Shown here in pieces: positions 54,145 through 64,000 of a stretch of 64,000 nucleotides of DNA. The stretch comes from Vibrio lentus. Lineage in GTDB: Bacteria > Pseudomonadota > Gammaproteobacteria > Enterobacterales > Vibrionaceae. The stretch lies in NCBI RefSeq assembly GCF_030409755.1, contig NZ_JAUFQE010000002.1:124001-188000 (forward strand), in the 5' to 3' direction. The stretch's first letter is position 1. The number at the start of each line of letters is the position of its first letter. The notes under the pieces were generated by a model. That model did no database searches, had not been told where the DNA came from, and worked only from the letters and a program-made list of their open reading frames with translations. The translations under genes and the position numbers were made by a program.

Positions 54145-54420
54145 TTACAGAACCATACGAACGATTTCGATATCGCCCAGCTCTTTGTATAGCGTTTCTA
54201 CTTGTTCAATAGAAGTCGCTGTAATATTGATTGAAACAGAGTGGTAGTTACCTTTCGCACTCGGTTTTAGTGTTGGGCTGTAGTCACCAGGAGCATGGCG
54301 CTGGATCACTTCTAGCACTAGCTCTGTAAGCTCTGGCTTAGCGTAGCCCATTACTTTGTAAGTGAATGAACAAGGGAACTCTAAGAGGTCTTTTAGTTTT
54401 GCATCAGAATTGATGTTCAT
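54145..54420 (-). CDS. ybeD: YbeD/DUF493 family protein
   Basis: A 91-residue ferredoxin-like-fold protein of the DUF493 (YbeD) family; function unknown. The start [17 protein letters not shown] at 54420 matches family length; the frame is open 45 codons further but that part is not family-like. Marks are [24 protein letters not shown] and [23 protein letters not shown]. The dacA-ybeD-lipB order matches E. coli. Confidence 0.92.
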   Translation of the reverse strand: MNINSDAKLKDLLEFPCSFTYKVMGYAKPELTELVLEVIQRHAPGDYSPTLKPSAKGNYHSVSINITATSIEQVETLYKELGDIEIVRMVL

Positions 54421-54544
54421 GATTAGCTCCAAAAGGCTAGACTCTCGCAAATTGGCGAAATGTCGATAAAAAGCGTGTTCGGTCAACAGACACGAGTAAT
54501 AAGCCGGAATACTACGTGTAAATATCACCGAACTCAAGATCAAC

Positions 54545-54567
54545 AAAAGCCGCACATGGCGGCTTTT
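54545..54567 (-). terminator. Terminator after dacA
   Basis: Stem AAAAGCCGC / GCGGCTTTT with an ACATG loop, about 90 bp beyond the dacA stop. Confidence 0.85.
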
Positions 54568-54654
54568 GGTTCGTTAATGCGTAAATAAGTAATTTACTCA
54601 TTAGCTTAGCTATACAAGAACTTTATGTATTGCTAGAACAAACGTTTGACTCGT

Positions 54655-55836
54655 TTAGAATAAACCTTTGAATAGCAGTACTAGGTAGTCCCATAGGCGG
54701 CTAAATAGGCTGCCTTGGTCTACATCTTCAAGTGCAAGTAGCGGGTATTCAGCAACGTCTTCACCATCAACTTGGTAGAAGAGTTTTCCTACAACATCGC
54801 CTTTGCTAATCGGTGCTTCCAGTTCTTTTTCAAGAACGAAGCTAGCTTTTAGGTTCTTCGCTTGGCCACGAGGTAGAGTCACGAAAGTATCTTCGTCGAC
54901 ACCTAGAGCAACTGTGTCCTTACTACCCATCCAGATTTTTTCTTCAACGAATGTCTCGCCAGCAGTATGTGGTGCCACTGTTTCGAAGAAACGGAAACCG
55001 TAGCTCAGTAGCTTTTTGCTTTCTGTTTTACGAGCGTTCGCATTCTTAGTGCCCATCACAACCGCAACAAGACGCATTTTGCCTTCTGTTGCTGAGCTTA
55101 CTAGGCTGTAACCTGCGTTGCTCGTGTGGCCAGTTTTAATGCCATCAACGTTCATGCTCTTATCCCATAACAGACCGTTACGGTTGTACTGGGTGATGCC
55201 GTTGTAAGTGAATTTTTTCTGTGAGTAGATACGGTACTCATCAGGAACGTCACGAATCAGTGCCTGACCAAGTAAAGCCATATCATAAGGCGTTGAGTAT
55301 AGGTTTGGATTGTCTAGACCGTGCACGTTAGCGAAGTGCGTGTCTTTCATGCCAATAGAGCTTGCCCAAGCGTTCATTAGGTCAACGAATGCGTCTTCAG
55401 AGCCAGCAATATGCTCAGCCATTGCAACACAAGCATCGTTACCTGATTGAATGATGATGCCACGGTTCAGTTCTTCAACTTTAACCGTTGTACCTACTTC
55501 AACGAACATCTTAGATGAGTCTGGGAAGTTTTTAGCCCAAGCGTTTTCGCTAATGACAACGTCGTCGTCTAAGTTGATGTTACCACGGTCAAGCTCTTGG
55601 CCAATCACGTAGCTCGTCATCATCTTGGTTAAACTTGCTGGAGAAAGCTGAGTGTTCATTTCTTTCTCTGCTAGTACTTTGCCTGAATGGTAATCCATCA
55701 GAACAAAACCTTTAGCGGCGATTTGAGGTGCATCAGGTACAACAATAGGAGCGGCGAATGACGATGTAGCTATCGTTGCAGAAAGAGCAACAGAAGTAGC
55801 AAAAATCGATTTAACAAGTTTATTAGATTTAATCAT
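54655..55836 (-). CDS. dacA: D-alanyl-D-alanine carboxypeptidase (PBP5/6 type) DacA
   Basis: DacA trims the terminal D-alanine from peptidoglycan pentapeptides. A signal peptide (IFATSVALSATIATSSFA) precedes the mature protein. Penicillin-binding motifs are SPASLTKMMTSY (catalytic SxxK), IIQSGNDACVAMAEH (SxN) and GIKTGHTSNAGYS (KTG). The C-terminal 100 residues are the PBP5 beta domain, and the tail LFSRLWDYLVLLFKGLF is the amphipathic membrane anchor. Length 393 is standard. Confidence 0.96.
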   Translation of the reverse strand: MIKSNKLVKSIFATSVALSATIATSSFAAPIVVPDAPQIAAKGFVLMDYHSGKVLAEKEMNTQLSPASLTKMMTSYVIGQELDRGNINLDDDVVISENAWAKNFPDSSKMFVEVGTTVKVEELNRGIIIQSGNDACVAMAEHIAGSEDAFVDLMNAWASSIGMKDTHFANVHGLDNPNLYSTPYDMALLGQALIRDVPDEYRIYSQKKFTYNGITQYNRNGLLWDKSMNVDGIKTGHTSNAGYSLVSSATEGKMRLVAVVMGTKNANARKTESKKLLSYGFRFFETVAPHTAGETFVEEKIWMGSKDTVALGVDEDTFVTLPRGQAKNLKASFVLEKELEAPISKGDVVGKLFYQVDGEDVAEYPLLALEDVDQGSLFSRLWDYLVLLFKGLF

Positions 55837-55929
55837 TTTGAATGCAATTATTTGGTGAACTATTCATATATTAACAGAATCACTCTGTCACACCAGAGCG
55901 CTGATTACCAGAAGTAACTGTTAGATTAA

Positions 55930-56772
55930 TTAGCGAGTTAGCGTGTGCTTTTTTATATAAGCTGACGGGTAACCCATCAGCTTAACTTGTTCTAATTTCT
56001 CTTGAGTCAGAGCATAGTCATGAAATGGCCCAAGCATCAGACGGTAGTTGTCGTCATTTGGCTGCAAGAACGTTGCTACAGCTAGCTTTTCGCCTAGATC
56101 TTTGGCTAACTTCTCGGTTCTATCTTCATGTGGCGATGTGGCTACCTGAATAATAAATTGCGGCAAAGCAGCCTTTTTATTCGCGTCTGTTGGCATAGCC
56201 ACAGTGATGACTTCTATCTCAACATTTGCTGTGCCTGTTCTCAAGACATCGAGCTTGTAAGCTGCCGCATAACTAAGGTCAATGATTCGGCCTTCATGGA
56301 ATGGGCCTCGGTCATTGATACGAACAATCGTCGTTTTGTTGTTATCGGTATTTGTCACTTTTACATAGCTTGGAATGGGCAATGTTTTGTGCGCTGCTGA
56401 CATCGAATACATGTCGTAGATCTCGCCATTTGAGGTTAAATGGCCATGAAATTTCTTACCGTACCAAGAGGCTTTTCCTTTCTCGGTAAACCCTTCGGTC
56501 TTCTTTACGATTTTGTAGTCTTCACCACGCAGAGTGTAGTTAGTGTTACCTCCTAAGCTGTAAGGTTCATATTGAGGGTGAGCGTCCTCTAGGTGCTCGA
56601 CTGAGATTGGCACATCTGGCGCAATATCAGAATCAATGTCGTAACGGCCTTTTTGCTCTTGGGAAGAGCAACCATTAATCAAAACCGCCAAGCCGACGAT
56701 AGACAGCATTTTTTTGATTGGCAGTTCATTGACCAAAGATGTTGTTAGGGGGAATGCTTTAATAGACATCAA
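55930..56772 (-). CDS. rlpA: RlpA septal-ring lytic transglycosylase-like lipoprotein
   Basis: A 280-residue outer-membrane lipoprotein. The signal ends VGLAVLINGCSS with a lipidated cysteine. The double-psi beta-barrel domain spans about residues 95-185 (GKASWYGKKFHGHLTSNGE, MSAAHKTLPIPSYVKVTN, VRINDRGPFHEGRIIDLSYAAA), carrying the aspartate and histidine used by RlpA glycan hydrolases. The C terminus is a SPOR domain (FIIQVATSPHEDRTEKLA), which binds denuded glycan at the septum. It directly abuts rodA, in the usual mrdA-rodA-rlpA-dacA operon. Confidence 0.95.
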   Translation of the reverse strand: MMSIKAFPLTTSLVNELPIKKMLSIVGLAVLINGCSSQEQKGRYDIDSDIAPDVPISVEHLEDAHPQYEPYSLGGNTNYTLRGEDYKIVKKTEGFTEKGKASWYGKKFHGHLTSNGEIYDMYSMSAAHKTLPIPSYVKVTNTDNNKTTIVRINDRGPFHEGRIIDLSYAAAYKLDVLRTGTANVEIEVITVAMPTDANKKAALPQFIIQVATSPHEDRTEKLAKDLGEKLAVATFLQPNDDNYRLMLGPFHDYALTQEKLEQVKLMGYPSAYIKKHTLTR

Positions 56773-57894
56773 TTAGGTCGCCTTTGAGAATGCTTTTCTG
56801 TGTGTATGGATCGACATTAAAATACCAAATCCAGCCATGAGAGTAACCATTGAGGTGCCGCCGTAACTGACTAGCGGGAGAGGGACCCCAACTACAGGTA
56901 GAATGCCACTTACCATGCCAATGTTTACAAAAATATAAACGAAGAAGCTCAGTACAATACTGCCAGCCATCATTCGGCCAAATGCCGTTTGCGCTTGGCT
57001 CGCCAGAAATAAACCACGTCCAATAATGAATAGGTAGATAGCGAGCAAAAACAAAATACCTATCATGCCCCATTCTTCGGCAATTACCGCAAAAATGAAG
57101 TCAGTGTGTCGCTCTGGAATAAACTCCAGTTGAGATTGCGTGCCTTGTAGCCAACCTTTTCCGGATACCCCACCAGAACCTATCGCAATTTTACTCTGAA
57201 TGATGTGGTAGCCCGCACCTAATGGATCTGATTCAGGATCAAAAAGGGTTCTTACACGTACTTTCTGATATTCACGCATCAAGAAGAACCACAGGATCGG
57301 GATGAACCCACCCAGTGCAATCGCTGCGCTCATAATTATTTTCCAGCTGATCCCAGCAAGGAAGATAACGAAGATACCAGAGGCCGCAATCAGGATAGAT
57401 GTTCCTAGATCGGGCTGTTTAGCGATGAGAATCGTGGGTACAAACACCATCACCAAGGAGATCGCAAGGGTTTGGAAAGTTGGTGGTAGTGAACGTTTAC
57501 CAATAAACCTAGCCAACATTAAAGGAACCGCAAGCTTTAGTAGCTCTGAGGGCTGGAATCGAACAAATCCGAAGTTCAGCCAACGTTGTGCACCTTTAGA
57601 GGCTTCACCAAAGAACAGTACTCCGAGTAGCAAAATAACGCCGCCTGCAAATAGCAAGGGAGCTAAGCTCTCATAAGTGCGTGGTGAGAGTTGAGCCAAG
57701 AAGATCATCACACCTAAAGACAGAGCCATACGCATCGCTTGGCGATCCATCATCGCAAGGCTTTGGCCGCTTGCGCTGTACATGATCAATAAGGCAAAGC
57801 CCATTAAAACCAGAATGCCGAGCAATAGTGGCAGGTCGATATGTAGCCGTTCGAATAAGGCTCTATTTCGTCCAGTTGAAGGATCAAGTTTCAT
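56773..57894 (-). CDS. rodA: Rod-shape peptidoglycan glycosyltransferase RodA (MrdB)
   Basis: RodA is a SEDS-family polymerase that works with PBP2 (mrdA) to build side-wall peptidoglycan during elongation. About ten membrane segments. SEDS marks are [39 protein letters not shown] (catalytic aspartate region), and [35 protein letters not shown]. Length 373 is standard. Its start shares one base with the mrdA stop (TAATG), giving coupled translation. Confidence 0.97.
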   Translation of the reverse strand: MKLDPSTGRNRALFERLHIDLPLLLGILVLMGFALLIMYSASGQSLAMMDRQAMRMALSLGVMIFLAQLSPRTYESLAPLLFAGGVILLLGVLFFGEASKGAQRWLNFGFVRFQPSELLKLAVPLMLARFIGKRSLPPTFQTLAISLVMVFVPTILIAKQPDLGTSILIAASGIFVIFLAGISWKIIMSAAIALGGFIPILWFFLMREYQKVRVRTLFDPESDPLGAGYHIIQSKIAIGSGGVSGKGWLQGTQSQLEFIPERHTDFIFAVIAEEWGMIGILFLLAIYLFIIGRGLFLASQAQTAFGRMMAGSIVLSFFVYIFVNIGMVSGILPVVGVPLPLVSYGGTSMVTLMAGFGILMSIHTHRKAFSKAT

Positions 57895-59786
57895 TATTTT
57901 ATTGCCTTACTTTCATAATCTTCTGCAAGGATAATATGGTCTAAAATCCTTCTTACTACTGGGCCACCATTGGATGAACCACCACCTGCATTTTCTAAAA
58001 CAATGGTGACCACTGCTTCAGGGTTTTCAAAAGGAGCGTAACCAGTAAAGAGGGCGTGATCGCGTAAATGCTCGGCAATCTCGTCCGCGTTGTACTCTTC
58101 ATCTTCCTTCAGGCCGAATACCTGTGCGGTACCGGATTTACCGGCAGAGACGTAAGACATCTTCTGGAATGAGCGTCTTGCCGTGCCTTTTTTGCCGTGG
58201 TTTACCAGTTTCATGCCTTCTTGGGCAATATCCCAATACTTCTGCTTTACACCTGTTACTGGTGGATAGGTCTCGATTTCCGAAAGAACTTGTTCATCGA
58301 ATGGGCGGCCGTTCTCTATGGTTGAGCGCAATAGATGAGGTGCAGTTACTTCACCCTCATTAACCAATACCGAGGTCGCTTTCGCTATCTGCATTGGTGT
58401 CGCTGTCCAGTAACCTTGTCCAATACCAACGGGAATGGTGTCACCTTGATACCAAGGCACACGATGTCGCGCCATTTTCCACTCACGGGTTGGCATGTTG
58501 GCTTTACTTTCTTCGTAGATATCAATACCGGTGTAATCACCGAAACCAAACATCATCATCCATTTAGATAAGCGGTCAATGCCCAGATCAAAGGATATTT
58601 GGTAGAAGAAGGTATCAACAGACTCTTCAATTGCTTTGACGATATCAACTTTACCGTGTCCCCAGCGCAGCCAGTCACGAAACGGTTTGGTTTTTGAATT
58701 GGGTATTTTCCAATAACCCGGGTCATTTCGTGTCGTGTTCGGTGTAATGACACCTTCTTGCAATGCTGCAACAGCAATGAAAGGTTTGATGGTCGAAGCG
58801 GGTGGATATATACCTAAAGTCGCTCGGTTAACCAAAGGTCGGTTTTTATCCTGTAATAGAGCATTGTAACCCTTAGATGAAATACCGTGTACGAAGGCGT
58901 TCGGGTCATAGCTTGGGCTTGATACCATCGCTAATACACCATTATCTTTTGGATCGAGAACGACAGCTGAGCCTCTGCGCCCGTCGAGCAATTTGTGCAC
59001 GTACGTCTGCAGTTTGATATCGAGGTTTAGCACGATATCTTTACCCGGTACTGAAGGGACAAATTTGAGTGTGCGAATTACGCGTCCACGGCTGTTGACT
59101 TCAACTTCTTGATAGCCAGCCGTTCCGTGCAACATGTCTTCGTAATAGCGTTCAATACCAAGCTTTCCAATGTCACGAGTGGCTTGGTAGTTGGAGTCTT
59201 TTTCTTCTCGAACTAGACGTTGCATGTCGCGATCGTTGATTCGCGAGACATAGCCAATTACGTGGGTGAGAACATCACCATAAGGATAGAAACGTTTTAA
59301 AGTTCCGGTGACTTCTACGCCTGGAAATTTATGTTGGTTAACTGAGAAAACAGCCACTTGCTCTTCAGTGAGCTGGTTAAGAATCGGTACCGACTTAAAG
59401 CGTCGTGAATTACGACGATCACGATTAAAGCGCTCGATACGTTCAGGAGGAATCTCAATTAAGGTTTGCAAACGGATGAGCGTGTCATCCATATCTTTAA
59501 TTTTTTCTGGGATGATCTCTAGGTTGAAAACCGGGCGGTTTTCCGCAAGGAGCACTCCGTTTCGATCGTAAATCAGACCGCGATTGGGCGCGATAGGCAC
59601 AACCTTTATTCGGTTGTCATTCGATCGAGTTTTATAGTCCTGATATTGGTTGACCTGAATGTTATACAGGTTAACAACCAACATTGTCATCATGACTATG
59701 ATCCCTATAAACGCAACAAAAGCACGGCTAGTGAATAGTCGTGCTTCTGCTTTGTAGTCACGGATTTGGCTACGTTTACGTAACAT
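57894..59786 (-). CDS. mrdA: Peptidoglycan DD-transpeptidase MrdA (PBP2)
   Basis: PBP2 cross-links peptidoglycan in the elongasome. One N-terminal membrane helix ([23 protein letters not shown]) is followed by the dimerisation/pedestal domain and the transpeptidase domain with [15 protein letters not shown] (SxxK), SVDTFFYQ (SxD/N) and [11 protein letters not shown] (KSG). Length 630 fits. First of mrdA-rodA-rlpA and 6 bp after rlmH on the same strand. Confidence 0.97.
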   Translation of the reverse strand: MLRKRSQIRDYKAEARLFTSRAFVAFIGIIVMMTMLVVNLYNIQVNQYQDYKTRSNDNRIKVVPIAPNRGLIYDRNGVLLAENRPVFNLEIIPEKIKDMDDTLIRLQTLIEIPPERIERFNRDRRNSRRFKSVPILNQLTEEQVAVFSVNQHKFPGVEVTGTLKRFYPYGDVLTHVIGYVSRINDRDMQRLVREEKDSNYQATRDIGKLGIERYYEDMLHGTAGYQEVEVNSRGRVIRTLKFVPSVPGKDIVLNLDIKLQTYVHKLLDGRRGSAVVLDPKDNGVLAMVSSPSYDPNAFVHGISSKGYNALLQDKNRPLVNRATLGIYPPASTIKPFIAVAALQEGVITPNTTRNDPGYWKIPNSKTKPFRDWLRWGHGKVDIVKAIEESVDTFFYQISFDLGIDRLSKWMMMFGFGDYTGIDIYEESKANMPTREWKMARHRVPWYQGDTIPVGIGQGYWTATPMQIAKATSVLVNEGEVTAPHLLRSTIENGRPFDEQVLSEIETYPPVTGVKQKYWDIAQEGMKLVNHGKKGTARRSFQKMSYVSAGKSGTAQVFGLKEDEEYNADEIAEHLRDHALFTGYAPFENPEAVVTIVLENAGGGSSNGGPVVRRILDHIILAEDYESKAIK

Positions 59787-59792
59787 TAACGC

Positions 59793-60263
59793 TTATTCTC
59801 GGTGGTACGGGTGGTTAGCAGTGATGCTCCAAGCTCGATACAAGCTTTCAGCCATGATAACGCGTACTAATGGATGAGGTAAGGTCAGTGCTGACAAAGA
59901 CCAGCTTTGATCCGCGGCTGCTTTACATGCAGGGGCTAATCCTTCAGGCCCTCCAATCAGGATGGACACATCACGTCCATCCAACTTCCAACTTTCTAAT
60001 TGCTCAGCAAGCTGTGGTGTATCCCATTTTTTACCTGGGATATCGAGCGTGACAATTCGATTACCTTTTGGAACCGCTGCCAACATCGCTTCACCTTCTT
60101 TTTGAAGGATACGTGCAATATCGGCGTTTTTGCCACGTTTGCCTGCAGTGATCTCAATGAGCTCTAATGGCATGTCGTGAGGGAAGCGACGGCGATACTC
60201 TTGAAAGCCTTCTTCAACCCACTTTGGCATTTTAGTGCCAACAGCAATCAGTTGGATTTTCAA
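59793..60263 (-). CDS. rlmH: 23S rRNA pseudouridine-1915 N3-methyltransferase RlmH
   Basis: RlmH is a SPOUT-fold methyltransferase that methylates pseudouridine 1915 of 23S rRNA in the assembled ribosome. The knot region carries [47 protein letters not shown] split across the SAM-binding loop, and the C terminus NHPYHRE is characteristic. Length 156 is standard. It follows rsfS by 3 bp. Confidence 0.97.
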   Translation of the reverse strand: MKIQLIAVGTKMPKWVEEGFQEYRRRFPHDMPLELIEITAGKRGKNADIARILQKEGEAMLAAVPKGNRIVTLDIPGKKWDTPQLAEQLESWKLDGRDVSILIGGPEGLAPACKAAADQSWSLSALTLPHPLVRVIMAESLYRAWSITANHPYHRE

Positions 60264-60266
60264 CGC

Positions 60267-60584
60267 TTAGCTCCAAAGCTTTTCTAGTTGATACAGCTCA
60301 CGATGCTCTTCTTGCATAACGTGAAGCATGCTCGTACCCATATCTAGGACAACCCACTCACCTTCTTTTTGACCGTCCATACCTAGCGGTTGTAGACCTA
60401 CTTTTCTTACTTCATCTGCGACATGTTGTGCAATAGAGGCAACGTGGCGCTTAGAAGTGCCAGTACAAACAATCATGAAATCAGTCACACTTGATTTGCC
60501 TTCTACATCGATAGTTACAATCGATTCTGCTTTCATGTCGTCGGCTTTGTCTGCAAGAAAGTCTTTTAGTTCTTCACGTAACAC
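60267..60584 (-). CDS. rsfS: Ribosomal silencing factor RsfS
   Basis: RsfS binds protein L14 on the large subunit and blocks subunit joining when nutrients run low. Family marks are DMKAESIVTIDVEGKSSVTDFMIVCTGTSKRHVASIAQHV and PLGMDGQKEGEWVVLDMGTSMLHVMQEEHRELYQLEKLW, shown in part. Length 105 is standard. The rsfS-rlmH pair is conserved upstream of mrdA. Confidence 0.97.
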   Translation of the reverse strand: MLREELKDFLADKADDMKAESIVTIDVEGKSSVTDFMIVCTGTSKRHVASIAQHVADEVRKVGLQPLGMDGQKEGEWVVLDMGTSMLHVMQEEHRELYQLEKLWS

Positions 60585-60650
60585 TGGGTGTTCCTTTAAT
60601 CTGAATTTAGCTTTGTTTAGGGTATTTTGACCCTAGAATATAACACGCTT

Positions 60651-61676
60651 TTATGCGTGAAACGGTATAGAAGCGGAAGGGATACAAAACTCTACGCTTA
60701 ACTGATGAATTAGTGGCCAAGGCGACTGTTCATATTGGGTTTTTGTCATCAATTCAGCTTGAGTGAGCAACGCAAACAGGGAGTGTAATCGAGAAATCGA
60801 AACTCTTGTTAGCGCTGCGTTATAAAGAGGTTTCTTAGATTGCCATATACGGTGCTTGTCAAAAACCTGCCCGATTGGCATCTGTTTCATTTGTTGCTGC
60901 ATTTGTAATAGCAGAGCAAGCTCACGTTGTATGCTACGCAGCAAGATGACGGGTTCGACACCTTCGGCTTCTAACTGACGCAGAATTCTCTGTGCACGGT
61001 TACCTTTGCCAGCCAATAACGCATCACTCCAATGGAATGGCGTAAAGTGGTTATGCCGGCTGAGTGACTCTTCAAGTCGGACTAATGTGAGTTTTCCATC
61101 AGGATACTGAAGAGCGAGCTTTTCAAGGCTTTGAGTTAGGGCGAAGAGGTTGCCTTCGTGCCATTGAGCCAGCATTTGAATAGCTTCTGGATCAGGTAAT
61201 AGGCCAACCTGACGACAACGCGCTTGGACAAACTGAGGCAAGCGGCTGACATCAGGAGTTAAACAGCTTACCCAATGCCCTTGATTCGAGAGTGCTTTGA
61301 ACCATTTTGCATTTTCTTGGGCTTTCGTCAGCTTAGTGCCAACCAATATCAATAAGATGTCGTTGTGAATATGTTCCGAGATCGCGAGTAATTCTTTTGC
61401 AATCGCAGCGTTAACCCCAGACTCAGGTAGCTCAAGTTCGATGATCTGGCGACTTGAAAATAGGCTTAATGCTTGAGTGCAGTCATAGACTTGATTCCAG
61501 TCGAGGCTATTATCAATCGCAAAACGGTGACGTTCTTCGAAGCCTTGCTCTTTGGCTGTCTTTTGAATCGCTTCTCGGCTTTCTTGCAGCAGCAAAGGCT
61601 CATTACCAAAAATTAGGTAAACGTTGCTTAATTGCTTAGTAAGTTGCTCAGATAAACGATCGGCAAAAATACGCAT
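60651..61676 (-). CDS. holA: DNA polymerase III subunit delta HolA
   Basis: HolA is the delta wrench of the clamp loader, opening the beta clamp. The N terminus (MRIFADRLSEQLTKQLSNVYLIFGNEPLLLQESREAI) and the middle and C-terminal helical collar regions (EGVEPVILLRSIQRELALLLQM) match the family; it lacks a P-loop, as expected for delta. Length 341 is standard. It lies between lptE and rsfS on the same strand, in the order known from E. coli. Confidence 0.96.
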   Translation of the reverse strand: MRIFADRLSEQLTKQLSNVYLIFGNEPLLLQESREAIQKTAKEQGFEERHRFAIDNSLDWNQVYDCTQALSLFSSRQIIELELPESGVNAAIAKELLAISEHIHNDILLILVGTKLTKAQENAKWFKALSNQGHWVSCLTPDVSRLPQFVQARCRQVGLLPDPEAIQMLAQWHEGNLFALTQSLEKLALQYPDGKLTLVRLEESLSRHNHFTPFHWSDALLAGKGNRAQRILRQLEAEGVEPVILLRSIQRELALLLQMQQQMKQMPIGQVFDKHRIWQSKKPLYNAALTRVSISRLHSLFALLTQAELMTKTQYEQSPWPLIHQLSVEFCIPSASIPFHA

Positions 61677-61685
61677 CGAATAAAA

Positions 61686-62342
61686 CTATTGCTCAACCGT
61701 TACGCTAGGCTCAGCATCAGGTGCTGTACTGGCGTCGATCTCAACGTCGTCAATTTCGATGTTCTTGATGTTGTACTGCTTTTCTAGCTCTTTTACTTGA
61801 ACGTTCTCTAGAGCTTGTAGATCCATGCTACCGGCTGCAATGTTCGCTTTCAATCGAGCCATCTGACGAAGGATCTGGCTTGTCGCAAGCTTACGCATTT
61901 CATCTTCAATCATGTCACGTTCAACCGATTTTGCGAGTGCTGTGAGCGGGTTATCAAGGTAACTACGAGTCACGCTGGTTGAGAATGTTTTTGAACCTAG
62001 ATCGGGGATGGTTACTCGATATGAAGCGTAGAACGTCAGTTCAATTTCTGCTGCACGAGTATTTTGGTAAAGAGATAGAGTGCGTTCGCCAACACTCTCA
62101 CTAATAATGTGCAAGTTAGGTGTATTTTCTGCCGGTGGCACAATTTCTACATCATTCATACGCAGCTGGCCTTTCATCATACGTGTGAACGTACTGTATT
62201 GGTCGTAACTGGTCACAGAGATCTTGTTGAGTTCTTCTGGTACGGAGTAATCACCACGTAGGTGGAAACCACAGGCACTTAGCAGGCTAACGGTTAAAAC
62301 AACAATAGTAACTTTCAATGAAGATAGTGAAATCAGGCGCAT
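61686..62342 (-). CDS. lptE: LPS-assembly lipoprotein LptE
   Basis: LptE plugs the LptD barrel and helps insert lipopolysaccharide in the outer membrane. The lipoprotein signal ends LLSACGFHLRGDYSVP, the CGFHLRG being the family hallmark. The rest fits the LptE fold (NTRAAEIELTFYASYRV; VTRSYLDNPLTALAKSVERDMIEDEMRKLA, shown in part). The C-terminal 40 residues are acidic and probably disordered. It follows leuS after a 227-bp gap with no gene and lies 10 bp before holA. Confidence 0.95.
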   Translation of the reverse strand: MRLISLSSLKVTIVVLTVSLLSACGFHLRGDYSVPEELNKISVTSYDQYSTFTRMMKGQLRMNDVEIVPPAENTPNLHIISESVGERTLSLYQNTRAAEIELTFYASYRVTIPDLGSKTFSTSVTRSYLDNPLTALAKSVERDMIEDEMRKLATSQILRQMARLKANIAAGSMDLQALENVQVKELEKQYNIKNIEIDDVEIDASTAPDAEPSVTVEQ

Positions 62343-62569
62343 TATTTGATGGCTCTCATGAAGGTAGAATACTTATTTAAAGGCTTTAGAGCTTTCGAAT
62401 CGTAGGACTCTGAGTCTAAAGCACTTAAATAAGTAGACAGGGCAATGTTGCACCCTGTCTAGAGACTACTGAAAACAAAATAGGTTCGCTTCAGCAGTTA
62501 TATGTGCAGACTAAAGCTAGTTCGCTTTAATCTGCAACTAGTTAGTTAGCCAATGTTAGTTAACTAATA

Positions 62570-64000
62570 TTAGTTAGCTACGATGTTCAGAAGCTTGCCA
62601 GGTACGAAGATAACTTTACGAATAGTTAAGCCATCTAGGAACTTCTTAGCGTTCTCATCGTTTAGACCAAGCTTACGAACTTGCTCTTCTGTTGCGTCAG
62701 CTGCAACCGTTAGCTTCGCACGTAGCTTACCGTTGATCATTACAACGATAGTCTTCTCGTCTTCAACTAGCGCTTTCTCATCGAAAGTTGGCCATGTCGC
62801 TGAGTCTACGTTTGATTCACCTAATGCAATCCACATTTCGTAAGAGATGTGTGGAGTCATTGGGTAAAGCATGCGAACCACTGCTTTTAGCGCTTCATCA
62901 AGAATTGCACGATCTTGTACAGATTCTTGAGGTGCTTTCGCTAGCTTGTTCATCAATTCCATGATCGCAGCGATGGCAGTGTTGAATGTTTGGCGACGGC
63001 CGATATCGTCCGTTACTTTCGCAATAGTTTTGTGAATATCACGACGAAGTGCTTTCTGATCACCAGACAGCGCAGAAGCATCAACAGATTCAGCAGCACC
63101 TTTAGCTGAGTGAGCGTGAACCAGTTTCCAAACACGCTTAAGGAAGCGGTTTGCGCCTTCAACGCCAGACTCTTGCCACTCAAGCGTCATGTCTGCAGGC
63201 GATGCAAACATCATGAATAGGCGTACTGTATCAGCGCCGTACTTGTCTACCATCTCTTGTGGGTCGATACCGTTGTTTTTAGACTTAGACATTTTGATCA
63301 TGCCTGAGTGTTCAACGTCGCGGCCCTGGTTGTCGATTGCTTTTTCAATGCGACCTTTCGCGTCACGGTCGATAGTCACGTCAGTTGGAGCAATCCATTC
63401 CTTCGTGCCTTTCTCGTTCGTGTGGTAGAACGCATCAGCGAGAACCATACCTTGACATAGAAGCTGTTTGAACGGTTCATCAGATGTCACGTAACCCGCA
63501 TCACGAAGAAGCTTGTGGAAGAAGCGAGAGTAAAGCAGGTGCATACATGCGTGCTCGATACCACCAACGTATTGGTCAACTGGCAACCAGTAGTTTGCTT
63601 TCTCTGGATCTAGAATGTCGTCAGCTTGTGGTGAACAGTAACGTGCGTAGTACCATGAAGATTCCATGAACGTATCGAACGTATCAGTTTCACGTAGCGC
63701 TGGTTCGCCATTGAATGTTGTTTCAGCCCAAGACTTATCCGCCTTGATTGGGCTAGTTACGCCATCCATTACCACGTCTTCTGGAAGAATAACGGGTAGT
63801 TGGTCTGCTGGTACTGGGTGAACTTCACCATCTTCAGTGGTTACCATTGGGATTGGAGCACCCCAGTAACGCTGACGAGAAACGCCCCAGTCACGTAGAC
63901 GGAAGTTTACTGTTTTCTTACCTTTGCCTTCAGCTTCAAGCTTCGCAGCGATTGCATCGAATGCTTCTTGGAACGCAAGACCATCGAATTCACCAGAATC
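62570..64000 (-). CDS. leuS: Leucyl-tRNA synthetase LeuS (3' part; 5' end outside window)
   Basis: The C-terminal 476 residues of class Ia leucyl-tRNA synthetase, open to the window edge. Visible are [16 protein letters not shown] after the editing domain, [35 protein letters not shown], and the signature loop [14 protein letters not shown] (KMSKS). The anticodon-binding helical domain and the C-terminal tRNA-binding domain ([22 protein letters not shown]) follow. The ATG at 63847 is internal; the true start is beyond 64000. Confidence 0.97.
   Translation of the reverse strand, partial: DSGEFDGLAFQEAFDAIAAKLEAEGKGKKTVNFRLRDWGVSRQRYWGAPIPMVTTEDGEVHPVPADQLPVILPEDVVMDGVTSPIKADKSWAETTFNGEPALRETDTFDTFMESSWYYARYCSPQADDILDPEKANYWLPVDQYVGGIEHACMHLLYSRFFHKLLRDAGYVTSDEPFKQLLCQGMVLADAFYHTNEKGTKEWIAPTDVTIDRDAKGRIEKAIDNQGRDVEHSGMIKMSKSKNNGIDPQEMVDKYGADTVRLFMMFASPADMTLEWQESGVEGANRFLKRVWKLVHAHSAKGAAESVDASALSGDQKALRRDIHKTIAKVTDDIGRRQTFNTAIAAIMELMNKLAKAPQESVQDRAILDEALKAVVRMLYPMTPHISYEMWIALGESNVDSATWPTFDEKALVEDEKTIVVMINGKLRAKLTVAADATEEQVRKLGLNDENAKKFLDGLTIRKVIFVPGKLLNIVAN

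Noticed and set aside
54421..54555. N-terminal extension of YbeD
   Set aside because: The 45 extra codons have no similarity to the DUF493 family and overlap the dacA terminator region; the ATG at 54420 gives the standard length.

Overview
The window is a stretch of a Vibrio large chromosome, most like the Splendidus clade. The evidence is gene content and order: recD-argA, an OmpK-type Tsx-like porin, the six-gene nqr operon followed by apbE and nqrM, and the lipA-lipB-ybeD-dacA-rlpA-rodA-mrdA-rlmH-rsfS-holA-lptE-leuS block. The species call is inference; the genus call is strong. Both edges cut genes: recD on the left (5' end missing) and leuS on the right (5' end missing).

Left core (1-25100): RecD; arginine synthesis entry enzyme ArgA behind a tandem ARG box; MltA; a CsdA/CsdE/TcdA set for sulfur transfer and tRNA ct6A formation, with an 18-copy heptanucleotide array in the csdA 3' UTR; a PanE-like reductase; OmpK with an upstream CRP site; a DUF4397 lipoprotein; AmpG; a periplasmic cyclophilin with a YajG lipoprotein; RlmG; BolA; the Na+-translocating NADH:quinone reductase operon with its flavin (ApbE) and iron (NqrM) maturation factors; and a two-receiver GGDEF protein.

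Accessory region (about 25278-46045): a mobile element of about 20.8 kb sits inside dinB (DNA polymerase IV). The first 20 codons of dinB, with its LexA box, lie at the left end (25177-25277). The remaining codons lie at the right end (46046-47059). The left end holds four overlapping or abutting genes that match the ginABCD recombination set of GInt islands: three large tyrosine-recombinase-like proteins and a small fourth protein. The right end holds a complete element-borne dinB with its own LexA box, so the element appears to replace the gene it breaks. Insertion also places ginABCD directly downstream of the host dinB SOS promoter. Between the ends are an XRE repressor with two perfect operators, a winged-helix/SF2 helicase pair, a small basic protein, an ISNCY-like insertion sequence, a HipB-like regulator, a zinc-ribbon gene with an in-frame stop, a nuclease-nSTAND ATPase preceded by a truncated DUF4297-like nuclease, and an SMC/RloC-like ATPase with a zinc hook. 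A decayed second copy of the helicase 3' end lies just before the element-borne dinB, which suggests the cargo zone is bracketed by helicase sequence. The cargo looks like candidate anti-phage genes, but no function is demonstrated.

Right core (47066-64000): a RecQ-family helicase, a GreA/GreB-like factor, a DUF2884 protein, an NSS-family sodium-coupled transporter, then on the minus strand the lipoate and cell-elongation cluster (lipA, lipB, ybeD, dacA, rlpA, rodA, mrdA), rlmH, rsfS, holA, lptE and leuS. This is ordinary conserved Vibrio chromosome.
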